Positions 12,013-23,493 of a stretch of 64,000 nt of DNA are shown here, in pieces. Origin of the DNA: Balanoglossus misakiensis (Eukaryota > Hemichordata); NCBI GenBank assembly GCA_040954595.2, contig CM082585.2, positions 7,440,001-7,504,000 on the forward strand. The letters run 5' to 3'. Numbering within the stretch: the stretch's first letter is position 1; the number at the start of each line of letters is the position of its first letter. A program made the position numbers and the translations under genes. Under the pieces are notes generated by a model. The model was not told the origin of the DNA. It saw nothing but the letters and a program-made list of their open reading frames with translations, and searched no databases.

Positions 12013-15000
12013 ATGGGGAAAAAAAGTAGGGCAACTCCTGAAGACAGTGACAGGGACAGAAAACGACACAAGCATGCAAAACATTGGTCGCAGTCTCGAA
12101 GCCATGAAGGAAGTTCTGAGAGAGGCCGTGGTTTGTGTGATAGTCACGAGGTTCGTAAACGCAGCTCAAAGTCACAAAGTGTACAATTTGACAGTAGTAG
12201 CAGCTCTAGTGTATCAGAGCATAGTCATCAGACATCCAGAAGTAGAGCAAGTGGTTGTCAAACGTCCAGAGGCAGATCAAGTGGTCTTCGAAAGTCTAGA
12301 AGCAGATACCGTGGTCGTCAAAGGTCTAGAAGCAGATCACAAGGTCGTCGAAGGTCTAGAAGCAGATCACGAGGTCGTCGAAGGTCTAGAAGCCGATTAC
12401 AAGGTCGCCGAAAGTCTAGAAGCAGATCAAGTGGTCGTCGAAAGTCTAGAAGCAGATCACAAGGTTGTCGAAAGTCTAGAAGCAGATCAAGAGGTCGTCG
12501 AAAGTCTAGAAGCAGATCACGGGGTAGTCGAAGGTATAGAAGCAGATCACAAGGTCGTCAAAGGTATAGAAGCAGATCACGGGGTCGTCGAAAGTCTAGA
12601 AGCAGATCTCGAGGTCGTCGAAGGTCTAGAAGCAGATCACGAGGTCGTCGAAAGTCTAGAAGCAGATCACAAGGTCGTCGAAGGTCAAGAAGAAGATCAC
12701 TTGGTCGTCAAAGGTCTAGAAGCAAGTCATGTGGTCATCAAAGGTCTCAAGTATGTAACATTATGTTTATAAATCAATGATTAATTCTTATAACATAAAC
12801 CTGTCAAGATTACAGAACTTCCTTTTATTTTATTCAAATTTCATTTCATTTCAAAGACATCAAAATATGTGTAATGCAAAGAACAGAAATTGTTGGAAAC
12901 ATATCAACAAAGATGACATTCATAATGATATTATTCATGTACTATTCAAATATATCCTTTCAAAAATCTAAAGGCTCTGTGAATACATTTCCTTCTGTTG
13001 CGTTTTTCACTTTAGTATAAGTGAAATTTTGGAGAGACAAGTCTTATTTAAATTATGTTTTTGCTGTTTGCATTTTTTTCAGGGTACAGAGGTTGAGGAT
13101 GACAAAATGAGGATTAAGAAAGCTGTGGAGGCGGCTGGTAAGTTAGATAATCCTTTAACCCTTTAAGGACTGAAATTTTTCCCACCAAAATTTTTGAACA
13201 AAAATTCTTGTTTCTCTGTAATTTTTTGACATAAATCAACTTTATTTTAGATCAGAATAGAAGAAATATTACTTCCTAATGCAATAATAATGTTATATTT
13301 TCAACAACAAAAAACGGTCATAAAAATCAAATTTCTCAATTCTGTATTGTTCAGAGTTGTCTCTTGGCATGAAAGGGTTAACCCACTTCATGTGTTACAT
13401 GTTATAAGACCAGTGTCAGATAATCTCTGAGGCTAGTTTTAAAGCTTTAAACTTAAACTTTAAAGGCATGTGAATTGGCAACTATCATTACTTCATCGTC
13501 AATAATCAGCAGGTGAATTGGAATGAAATGAATTAATGTGACAACAGCATACATAGTCAGTGAAACGGAACATTCTTGTAAAAATTGTGTTGTCATGATG
13601 TTCATCTGTATGAAAATCAGAAAAGTAAGAATTTGCTTTGTCTTACTTTCATAGAAAAAGACAACCCACCAGACAGTGGAGAGCAAGATCTAGATGATTT
13701 TGTTGTGTTACTTCATGAAATTGCTGTTGAAATAAGCCAGGGTGAGTAATAGTTTTAAAATTCCTGTGACATTTTTCATGCTGTCTTGATGTGAATACCA
13801 CTCAAAATTGAATTTTATTATTGTAGGTTTTGATTTGATGTCCAGATTATAGGGGGTGACAGTATTTTACACCTGTGTGTGTGGAACTGGAGAAACTATA
13901 AATTACTAAACTGGCCTGTTTTGTGCAGAAAATGTGCAGCTTTAGTTTAAATCTGTTGTGTCTGTCCATAGCTACCGGTATATCAGATGCACTTGAATGA
14001 TTTCCTTCAACGCTATATATAGCATGTTTGATATACTTTATTTCAGAAAATCTTGGTCAAATGAAATTCCTGTGTAGAAATAGAATACCGACGGCAGACC
14101 TCGACCAGGTTGAAGACTTTATTGGCTTGTTTGAAAAGTTACTGAACAGAAATCTTCTCAGTAGGAACAATAAAGAGGTCCTTGTCAAGTTGCTTAAAGG
14201 TTGTGCTAGGTACGATCTTCTGGAGAAGGTTAATCCTTACCATCCAGGGAGTATTTCAGGTAAGTGTGTTGGATTGATTGTTCATTCATTCATTCATTCA
14301 TTCGTTCATTCATTTATTCATTCATTTCCTGGGTGGATGCTATATCAGTTGTATCATAGACACTCAATTTTCCTAAAAAAATAGGATTCTTGTTTTTTGT
14401 TTGTATTTACTTAAAGGTATTGTCATCTGTTTATTTACTTAAAAGATATACAGTCATCTATGCAAATTATTCAATTTTCATCACTATGCATTGCACATGA
14501 CAACATTCCATCTATGTCTGAAATAATCGTAAAAAGTACCATTTTTTGTACATATATGATTCCCTTTGAGTTCTGTGTCTGACCAAAATGCCAAATGAAT
14601 ATTTTCATATTTCTTATTCCAGACAGTAAGGCATGGTTAGTAAGCTATCTGCAAAAGAAGTACCAGAAGCATTTTGAAAACTTCAAGCCTGTTCCTTGGA
14701 ATGATAATCTGTCGCTCAGTTTGACAGAGATGTACACAAGGCTGAAAGTTATCAAAAGTGACAGGAGGCAGATTTATAAGACGGGAGACATCTTGGAAAA
14801 TGAACATGGCATTTTCAGCAAAGGTGACTCGTCTGAATGTTATCAACGAATCAAAATTGAAGGTGCACCTGGTATGGGTAAATCAACCTTCTGCAGGAAG
14901 CTGGCTTATGATTGGGCAAGTGGTAAGATGCCACAGTTTGACTTGGTGTTTTTACTAGAAATGCGCCATGTGAGACAAAGTACATGTACTTCCAATTGGG

Positions 15001-17384
15001 AATCCATCATTTTTGATCAACTTCTTCCTCTTGATTCTCACGTAACACAGCCGACACTTTCCAGTTTTATTTCTCAAAACCAAAGTTCAGTCTTGTTTTT
15101 ACTGGACGGTTTTGATGAGATTGAAACCAAAGCAAAGCATAGCTCAGGCATTCTTGATGTAATAGAAGGGAAACGGCTATCAGAGTGCACTGTTGTCACC
15201 ACTAGTAGACCACATGATTGTGATGAGGATCTTAAAGATAGCGATGTTCATTTCACAATAGAAGGCTTTTCAACAAAAAAAGCGATAAGTTACATAACCA
15301 AGTATTTCAAGGATGAAGGTCTAGCCAGTAGCCTTATATCGGAGCTAAAAGTAGAAAATGTTTCACATTTACCCACCCATAATTATTGGCAAGTTCAATC
15401 CCAAACCCCTACAGATGTTCACATACATGATTTGCTGCGTAGCCCGCTGCATCTGGCATTTCTGTGTCTGTTATGGGAAGAGAAACAACAGATTCCAACA
15501 TATGTGACTGATATTTATTCTGAAATATTGGATTGTATCTTGAAGAGGTATTGTTGTAAAAACGGCATAGAGCTGTGTGCTGGAGAAGTACCACAGGGTG
15601 TCAAGGATGAAGTGAATAAGCTGGCTGGTTTTGCATATACAGCTTGTAAACAGAATAATTTGATGTTGGATGAAAAGTGTCTGTCTGAAACAGCATTGTC
15701 CTTGGGTTTGTTGGTAAGGGATGCAGGAATTTCAAGAATCAAATTGAAGAGGCGCTGCTTTTTCTACCATAAAACATGGTTAGAGTATTTCACTGCACTG
15801 CATGTCTGTCGCAGTAGAAATCCAGCTAATCAACGTTCACTATTTGAAAGTGTTGTCAAGGAAGGACAGGTCTGTGTTTTCCTGTCTGGGCTAGATAAAG
15901 ACAACGCCAATCTGTTTTTACAGTTTCTAATTCAGGATATGCAAAAGAAATATAACACGCCTAAAGTGATAAATGATGAATTTTCCTTAATTTGTAAATG
16001 TCTTTGTGAAGCCAGGATGAGTAAAGATTATTTAGCTGATTTTTTACCAACACATTTAGTAATTGCATATAAGATGAGCATTTCAGATCAAGCATTATTC
16101 GTTCCTTTTCCATACCTTTATACTGATATCAAATGTAAAAGTAACCAATATGGGTTGATAGCTTATCATCTTTCAAGTTGGGTTAGGAATGAGCAAATCT
16201 TTGACATGTTTAAAATGATGAAAAATGAAAATGATGCAACACAAAATCCACAGCACTTAATACTGTTATTGCCAGGATTATCGCCATTTCCAAATATAAT
16301 TCAACATATAACCCAGCATGTGATTAGTTTGGCATCTTTAGAGTGCCATGGTATTTCATTTGACTCAGCAAAGATTTTGGCACAGGCATTACAGAATGGA
16401 TGTCTTCTGAAAGCCTTAAAATTATCACTGGATTTAACTGGCTACGATGAAGACCACATGTTCAGCACAATGTATTTAGAGGATTTATACCGTTCTGTCA
16501 GTGCCAATAATCATCTTGAGGCATTTGAAATAAAATTGATGTGTCATAGGGAGGAATACATATCTCCCTTTCCCTCTAGAGTAGTGTATCAGTTTATAGA
16601 AAGGAGTCCCAAAGAGTTTAGTATATCATCATCATGTATTCCTGAGGATATCGTGTCACTGTATAAATTTATCACACAATGCAAACAAACAAGGAAATTT
16701 ATACTAACGCTTCCTCCAGAAGTTTTTTCATTTTTTCCTATAGTTACACAAGATATCCAAACCATATTGCTGTTAGCATTATCACATGCCAGTGCAAATT
16801 TGAACTCTCTTACTTTGAGAGAATGTTTAGATCTTTCTGATAATGAGATCATTGAGAAACTTGTATTTGCATTGAATCAAAAGAGTACTTTGACAAATTT
16901 AGAATTGGTCAGCAGGGATCAAAGTCAGAAATTCATGCCAGGAGAATCCAAGGCACTTGTGACGGCAGTGAAATATTTAGAATCTTTAACCTTTGGTATG
17001 TTCTATATTGAATCTAGTGATATCAGTCAGCTTATAACAATTCTTGGGCAGCCAACTTGCCTGCAACATTTCTCACTGAAAGTCACACTATATGATGAAT
17101 TTGTTGAAAAATTCTGCAATGACATCATTCAGGTAATCAAAGGTCTCATTGAAAAGCGGAAAACTGTCAGTTTATGTTCAGTCACATTTCAAATCTTTGT
17201 AAAGGAGCAGAGATCAGTTGATCTGATTCGTACAAGGGTCTCATCTGAAATAGATACTCAGTATTTGTCACTGTTTGAGAACTATGGACATGACACCCAC
17301 AGATTCTCTATTGTAGCACGAGAATATACTTTTACATTTCGGAGAGTAGTGAGTATTCTCATGTATTTCAAGGAAAAGTTATAG
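12013..17384 (+). CDS. Chimeric RS-domain/DED/NACHT NLR-like protein, 1284 aa
   Basis: Five coding exons: 12013-12750, 13083-13137, 13655-13741, 14047-14259, 14623-17384. An untranslated exon is joined through the acceptor at 11949. Residues 1-246 are an Arg/Ser-rich domain starting MGKKSRATPEDSDRDRKRHK, nearly the N-terminus of RSRC1 encoded at 19017. Residues 247-264 (EDDKMRIKKAVEAA) match RSRC1 exon TKIRMQKALEAA. Residues 277-355 form a death-effector domain, with MKFLCRNRIP and the RxDLL motif RYDLL at 348-352. Residues 365-1284, mostly one exon, hold a NACHT ATPase: Walker A GAPGMGKST at 445-453, Walker B LFLLDGFDE at 522-530. Winged-helix/HD-like sequence and weak leucine-rich repeats follow. 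DED-NACHT proteins are innate immune sensors or cell-death regulators in invertebrates. An RS domain normally directs proteins to nuclear speckles; that this protein is nuclear is inference. A mis-prediction joining two genes is possible but the phases agree throughout. Confidence 0.85.
12240..12750 (+). repeat. 30-bp coding minisatellite (RS decapeptide repeat)
   Basis: About 17 tandem copies of a 30-bp unit of the form GGTCGTCGAAGGTCTAGAAG plus CAGATCACGA encode the decapeptide RGRRKSRSRS, with changes at the third and fourth positions (RR, RQ, CR, SR). The units are more uniform than the homologous tract in RSRC1 (19390-19600), suggesting later expansion or homogenisation. Confidence 0.85.
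13155..13381. repeat. TTAA-flanked MITE-like element with TTAACCCTTT termini
   Basis: The segment starts TTAACCCTTTAAGG and ends CATGAAAGGGTTAA, giving 10-bp terminal inverted repeats that include a TTAA at each end. The interior (about 200 bp) is AT-rich and non-coding. It lies in the intron after the RSRC1-like small exon of the chimeric gene. No transposase is present, so a non-autonomous element is the likely reading. Confidence 0.5.
14278..14327. repeat. (TTCA)n microsatellite
   Basis: About twelve imperfect TTCA/TTCATTCG repeats lie just after the donor of the last DED exon, inside the intron before the NACHT exon. Confidence 0.8.
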
Positions 17385-18180
17385 AGGCAAACATAAAGTC
17401 TTAAGGCAGAAATAAAGCCATAGGCATCCAAAATCACAGGTGTTGAACACACATTAACCATTTCTGCATATAATTTTGTTTGGTGGTCTTGGACATTCCA
17501 ACAGGTCAGATGTTAGCTAGTCAAGTCAAAATTCCGCCATCGGTATATAATGTTTTGTAGTCTGAGAAAGTACACACATTCCCACTTACATCTACATGAG
17601 TTTTCATCTTGGCTATTCACTCAGATTGACAATTAGGTAAATCCAGGAACTTCTTGAGATTGCTGTAATTCAGCTGCTTAATCTGTAACTTTGATCAGTG
17701 ATATCATTTCTCTAGAAGAGATTTTGCAATTCAGTTGTCAACTTCTAAAGAATGAAATGAGAGGTATACATATGCATATAATTTTTCCACCTGCAATAAA
17801 TGAGTATCATGAGAATGTCATCTGTAAGTTACATAAATGTTACTGCCAGTTTATTTTGTGCTTTTTTCCCCCAAAGAACAACTTTACCACTATGGTCCAG
17901 TCCAAATCCATTGTTTTCTATGGTAAGGTTGGACCTGTAAAGAGGGAACTGGGGTGAAATGGTTAATACTGTCAGATATTTGAAGTTTTGGTATTCAATG
18001 ATGTAATATTTTGATTCTGTGATATCTTTACAAATTATGTACATGCAGGTATGTGTTTTGAGACACCCATACATAACTTGTACATGTAAATAAAATGTAA
18101 ATATTTTGTCTTACAAGTATATATTTAAACCTGTAAATAGCTGTATATAATAAAAGTTTTATTTTTATAAAGACACATGT
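17385..18180 (+). other. 3' UTR and flank of the chimeric NLR gene
   Basis: The sequence after the TAG at 17382-17384 is AT-rich with no supported ORF. AATAAA signals occur near 17411, 18088 and 18148. The last is followed by a T-rich stretch, so the transcript could extend to about 18180. A 92-bp repeat copy sits within it at 17875-17966. Confidence 0.45.
17875..17966 (+). repeat. Copy A of a ~93-bp TTAACCCTTTCA repeat family
   Basis: The copy shares the core CCATTGTTTTCTATGG and the 3' end GGGTGAAATGGTTAA with the copies at 54539-54631 and (in reverse) 55380-55472. Its left terminus is decayed (AACAACTTTACCAC in place of AACCCTTTCATCAC). Confidence 0.65.
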
Positions 18181-18479
18181 CTTTGTGTGTGACCAGTTAA
18201 TTTGTCCTCAAGCTCTGCTGGGGTGGAGTTTGGAGTCATGGCATGCTGCCATGGAAGAGGTCCTGGTGGTATATAGTTTTGTGTCTGTGAATGGGTACTA
18301 CATATTGCCTGCTCGGTCGGGATGTTTCTATAATGCCAGCATCAATGGAAGTTCCCAGGAAAAAATATAGAGAGACACAATTACATGTAAAAGTGGTTTA
18401 GCCATTGAGGCAAAATCAAAAGTACCCAAAATCAACCATAGATCACCATGACAACCACTGTCTCTGATGACAGAAGCTT

Positions 18480-18660
18480 TTGTAAATTAGCGCCATCAAC
18501 GTCGGATTGTGACATACTGTCCAAGATGGCGACTTACATGTGAGCTTCTGTCGAGAGTTCTCGCTGGTGTGTTTGTATGTTTAAAGTGCGTCTTCAATGA
18601 CTTCGTGAGGTTTAAACAGATATATCGCACCTAGCGAGTCTAGGTATACACGCTTATCGA
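18480..18660 (+). promoter_or_regulatory. Promoter/untranslated exon 1 of RSRC1
   Basis: The region contains TTAGCGCCATCAACGT and a YY1-like CCAAGATGGCG, and ends at a splice donor TATCGA|GTAAGTAC (18660/18661). The acceptor CCTGTTACAG (to 18950) starts the coding exon 66 bases before the ATG. The same arrangement is found 7 kb upstream in front of the chimeric gene. The exact transcription start is not visible. Confidence 0.6.
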
Positions 18661-18749
18661 GTAAGTACTATGCGATCACCTTTGAACAAGACAAATGCTA
18701 TTCCAATTTTCATTGTTGTTTGGGCCGGACGAGTTTTGTACACGCGAAT

Positions 18750-18830
18750 CCCCCCCCCCCCCCCCCCCCAGCTGCAATGATTGTAGCGGGTGCTGCTAGG
18801 TTGACTGGTGTGTTCGCACCCACTACAATC
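18750..18830. repeat. Poly(C) tract followed by a hairpin
   Basis: Twenty consecutive C residues at 18750-18769 are followed by an inverted repeat: ATGATTGTAGCGGGTG pairs with CACCCACTACAATCAT with one mismatch, loop about 28 nt. It lies in the 5' UTR intron of RSRC1. A related poly(C) tract with similar flanks is at about 655-672 upstream of the SDR exon 2. Confidence 0.7.
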
Positions 18831-19016
18831 ATCGTAGCCCCCATCTCACCAACAGTTTGCGAAACCATACATTGATTTCCATGTTTAGTGGCACTGGCAG
18901 AGTGATTCACTTTTTGCATTCTGTACTGACATAATCTTTTCCTGTTACAGCCAGAGACATTTTGTGACACAGCGGAACATTTGAAATTGATGTGACACAC
19001 TGTGGTAAAGTCAATC

Positions 19017-22000
19017 ATGGGAAAAAGTAGTAAGGCAACTGCTGAAGACAGTGACAGAGACAGAAAACGACACAAGCATACAAAACATCGGTCGCGATCT
19101 CGAAGCCGTGAAAGAAGTCGCGATGACGGTCAGAAATCCAAGAAACGCAGGTCAAGATCACGGAGTTCTGAGAGAGGTTCGCGTGGTTCGCGTGATAGTC
19201 ACAAGGTTCGTAAGCACAGGTCAAAGTCACGAAGTGTGGATCGTGATAGCAGTAAACCGAAATCCAAGAAAAGTGACCGAAGGCGGTCGCGATCCCCATC
19301 ACCAACGAGAGACTATTCTAGAAGAAGAAACCAACGTTCAAGAAGCCGATCACCTCTGAGGGAAGGTAGAGCGCGCGTACGTCAGAGGTCCAGAAGCAGG
19401 TCTCGGGGTCGTCAAAGGTCAAGGAGCCGATCCCGTGGTCGTCCAAGGTCGAGGAGTAGGTCTCGGGGTCGACAAAGGTCACGAAGCCGGTCTCGAGGTC
19501 GGCAAAGGTCAAGAAGCAGATCTAGAGGCCGCCTCAGGTCGAGGAGCAGATCTCGGGGTCGTCGGAGGTCAAGAAGCAGGTCACGAGGTCGAAGATCACG
19601 AAGCCGTTCAAACCGAAGAAGGTCAAGGTCAAGATCAAGAACTAGACAGTGAGTGATTTAAACATGAAAAATCTGTACAAGCATGGAATGTTTCTCAGGA
19701 TTCTGATTGAGAAAAATCATTATCTCTATGAGTGAATTTGGTCATCTAATTTCGTGTTTTTTTTCGTCCTCCCGATCACAGATCCATAGATCCTTTCGGC
19801 CGGGACAAGAAAAGGAGCCGAGAACGTTCCTACAGTCGGTCACCGAGCGTTCCAAGAGTGATGTTAGAAGGCTTTGTGCCAGTCACGGTGGAAGAGAAGA
19901 AAACCGACCCATTTGCCAATATACCTGGCTTTGATGAGATGGTATGTATAATCGAAACAGTGAATTGCGAAACCAGCCGTAAAGTTGACACCCCACTCGT
20001 CAGAGACTCTACCACTGTCGATTTTTCTTTCTTTCTCTCCAGACCCCGGCAGAGAAGACCAAGATTAGGATGCAGAAAGCATTGGAAGCTGCAGGTAGGA
20101 GAAAACAGTGTGAATTGATTTCTCTCAGTGAAACCCACATATACCGGTACCTTGTTTTATGTTACAGGGTAGCTTTATTTCGTTCATTATCCAGTTGGTT
20201 GATTTTGGTATTTAAACCTTTTTTTCATGTCTTTTCTTCAGCTTCAGCCGACGCAGCTCTTCGACAGAAAGGATTGTTGCAAAGCGGGGCAGGTTAGTGT
20301 TGACCTTGGCTTTGGCCTTTAAGGATACTCAATCACCTATGCAAAACCAACATGGATGTCATGACATGACATACCCAGCTTCTTGGTAGAATTAGAAAAC
20401 AGTTGAATGTTTTTGTGTAAAAGTCGTCATATTTTCGTGACACCAGCAACATACTCCTCTCTATCACAGAAAAGCTGACCTTTGCTGAACAAATGCAGAG
20501 ACAACAGGCGATTGAAGATATAGAGCAAGAAGGTTTTGTGCCATCATCATTCAAGTCTTCTCAGGATTCCAAACCAGTCAGCCAGGTCAGCATCAACCAA
20601 TCACATTGTCTCTTACATATTGTTAACCAGTCACCGATATGAACGACCAATCCCGCTGTTGTGTGATTGTCACGTGACTCTTATGAACCAATAGCAAGCT
20701 TTCAATAAATTTGGTGCGAAAGTTCAGCTCCACATTGCTTTAGGTGATGTCTTGTATTTAAAATAACCCATCTCTCCCCCCCATGCTGTACAAACCATTA
20801 CACAGTGTTGTTTTCTTTCATCCATTGCAGGCTTCTCTGAGTGGTGCAGATGAGTCACATGACTCGGCCATATTTGGAAGTAGTGTCGGCAGCGTGCTGC
20901 CGTTCACGATTTCAAAGACCCCCAAGCCCAGCAGTTTTGTTTTCAAAGAACGGGGCCCTCTAGCGTCGCACAGTGTAAGTATTGATCAGCAAGTCCAGTC
21001 TGCATTCTGCAACCTTGAAACATTTCCATGTGGGAATTTTTTTTTTTGAAATTGACAATATCTCCTTTGTAATTTCATAATTGAGTAGGGTCTCTTTTGT
21101 GTAGCAGGCTTTGTCTTGCCGCCTGTCGTTACAAGTCATTCCATGCGATAAAATTTCACCTGCCCCATTGCACTTTCTCACCAATTAACTTAATGGGCTT
21201 TTGGTTTCCCCGGGTCATTAATTTCAAGGTTGGACTTGTTCGTTGATTACGTGTAATGACAAAACAGGCATTGTTGAGGGCTTAATTATTTTTTTCTGTC
21301 AAGAAAATTAAAGAGACAGAGAGACTGTCTCTTTTGACAATGTCTCTTTAACCTGAGGAAATTGTTCAGTTTGCAGTGGTGTCCAATTTTGGCAGGTTCA
21401 TGTTATCTTATGTTGAAGACACTGTAGGGGTGTTGAGTGTAGGCAGGTTTCTGGATAAGAAAGGATTTGGTTTCAGAGTTTCAGCTCTGACCTTTGACAT
21501 GATTAAAGTCCGAAGCGAAAACCGACAGTAAAAGAGACAATGGCATCACAGGCAGTGGAAATTTGTCTCCTCCAGGAACAGAAATCAATGTCTTGGTCAT
21601 CGTCAATGTGTCCTTCATTTGAACTTCTGCTTTCCTTCACATTGTTTGACGCAAACTTTTGTGACCGCTTTGTATCTCAACGTTGCTTGTAATGTAAACA
21701 CTGAGAAGTCTCGTACGAGCAAAGCTGGTTGTGGCAGACATGTGCTGACCAGTTTAGCTGGAGCACGGATTGTGGTGATGATAACCTGGGGAGGCTCGGC
21801 TGTGGCCCGACGTAATCGCCTTCCAAGTCAATCTTGAGAGCTGGCTCCTTTGTGTGCACAATTGGTGATTATGTCATCAGTCATTGAGCACACAAAGGTG
21901 TCATCCATCACCTTAATGAGCTTAAGGGTGTTGTTGTTTGTTGTGTGAACTGCTCACCAACACTTCAGGACATTTCTAGTGGCGCTGCGAAGTTGTATGT

Positions 22001-22609
22001 AAACAGTCTTGATCCATTATTGGGGGGATTGTTTGTCGTCTTCAAAGGTAGCTATGGTGAACAGCGCTTTTGTGGGAATCCGTAAATAGAGTGCACCATT
22101 TGCGACACTTACTTCTTTCGACCTTCAGCAATATTCATAGAAAAAAAACCCACATCATTTTAATCTCCTTAATACTTCTACTGAATTCCAATATGGTTGC
22201 CCACACCGCTGGTCTGACCTTGTCACCGTGGCAACAGCCAATCAAACAAATATGTCACAATGCGCAATGTGTCCAAAGTTTGGGGCAGCATTTTGTGATG
22301 AATTAGGTTACGGCATTTTACAAAGTTTCATGGACTCTTTTTTGAAGAAGTACATACTTCAGTGATTGCAAATGGTGCATGAAGATTGTGATGACTATTA
22401 AAATTCAGGCAAGGGCTGACTATGATAATGAATACATGCTGTATTGAAAAACACAACATATGAAACATTGGCGTTTTTTTATTATTTTTTGTCAGTTGTT
22501 TGTCAGTCCGGAAGAGAAAGAAGAAAAGTGGATTCATAAGTTGGAAGCCATGAGAAAGGAGAAGTTATGGAAGTACAGAGCATCTGTCATCAAACAGGAG
22601 GAGTTTTGA
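19017..22609 (+). CDS. RSRC1: Arginine/serine-rich coiled-coil protein 1 orthologue, 422 aa
   Basis: Seven coding exons: 19017-19648, 19782-19941, 20043-20094, 20242-20292, 20470-20585, 20831-20974, 22496-22609. RSRC1 is a nuclear SR-related factor that takes part in splice-site selection. The first 211 residues are RS-rich. The rest matches the vertebrate RSRC1 layout: PAEKTKIRMQKALEAA with an Ala-rich follow-on, a Gln/Glu-rich helix (TFAEQMQRQQAIEDIE) leading to FVPSSFKSS, and the C-terminal EEKWIHKLEAMRKEKL box. I placed the start at the ATG of MGKSSKATAEDSDRDRK (19017); the frame stays open upstream but without another ATG before the acceptor. Human RSRC1 is shorter (334 aa), the difference lying mainly in the RS tract and the Ser-rich exon 20831-20974. 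It is the parent of the 5' end of the adjacent chimeric gene. Confidence 0.9.
21305..21350. repeat. Short AAAGAGACA inverted repeat
   Basis: TTAAAGAGACAGAGAGAC is followed by GTCTCTTTTGACAATGTCTCTTTAA, so the segment can fold on itself and both ends carry TTAA. It may be a remnant of a small foldback element in the last intron of RSRC1. Confidence 0.4.
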
Positions 22610-23493
22610 TGTCACGCTTGAAATGATGTCATTGTAGTACTCACGTGTTGGGAGACGATGTCATGGCAACGACACCGTGTATTATGATCATAGAAATGAT
22701 GTCGTGAAGATGAGGATGGGTTGCTCAACTATCTTCCCTGTACAGCTTCCTCCAGTCAAGATGACACTCACTGCCGGCGCCAGGAAAATTTCAGACGAGA
22801 GTACCGGAATATACTTTACCGTGCTTTGGAATACAAGATGGCTCCCAAACTCTGTGTTTTAAAGATTTATGTTTTTGGCTCCCATTTGCAAATAGAAGAT
22901 GTTCATGTAGGCTGAAAATGTCTGTACGTACGTATGTCTGTGTGTACACACCTGTTTGTCTGTCTGTCTGTTTGTTCACACTAAAAACTTGAGAACCACT
23001 GCACACATCATCTTGGTATTAGTCCATTCTGGCCTTTAGCTGGGGATTTGTTCATACTTATTTGCGCGAGAATGAGATCGTGAGCAATTTTGAACTCGAT
23101 GAAAAACAACTACATGTATTAATACCGGGCAAATTCCCAGTGGTCGTAGAATCCTCGCAATTTTCTGTCGCTGTCAAGCGTATCGGTGTTCAGAAGAGGA
23201 AATGCGCGAAGGGAAGGATCATTGACTCAATTCCCGACGGTGTCGCTGGTCAATTACGCAGCTGATGATCGCACTTCATAAGAAGACAATTACTGACAAA
23301 TGGTCAATTATGCGCCCACAGTCCCACACTGGCCATGTACATCTCACTTCATTAACGCGACACATCCACAGACAATGGGTTTGAAAAGGTAGTACGCGCC
23401 CAGACAGCTGATTTTCAGAAAGATGACAGTCCTCCAAACCTTGCAATTCTTCGGTATATTTTAAAGTGTGTGAGAAGTCTTTGTGAAAATAAA
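22610..23493 (+). other. 3' UTR/flank of RSRC1
   Basis: No supported ORF follows the TGA at 22607-22609. The first AATAAA I found is at 23488-23493, which would give a 3' UTR of about 0.9 kb. An earlier non-canonical signal cannot be excluded. Confidence 0.35.

Noticed and set aside
12047-12772. 241-codon open frame overlapping the RS exon (repeats of LEADHEVVEG)
   Set aside because: It starts at a GTG, is the +1 frame of a stop-free 30-bp repeat, and lacks any homology; RSRC1's RS tract shows the same kind of shadow.
18185-18370. 61-codon open frame between the NLR and RSRC1 genes
   Set aside because: No domain, no splice partners, lies in the presumed 3' flank.
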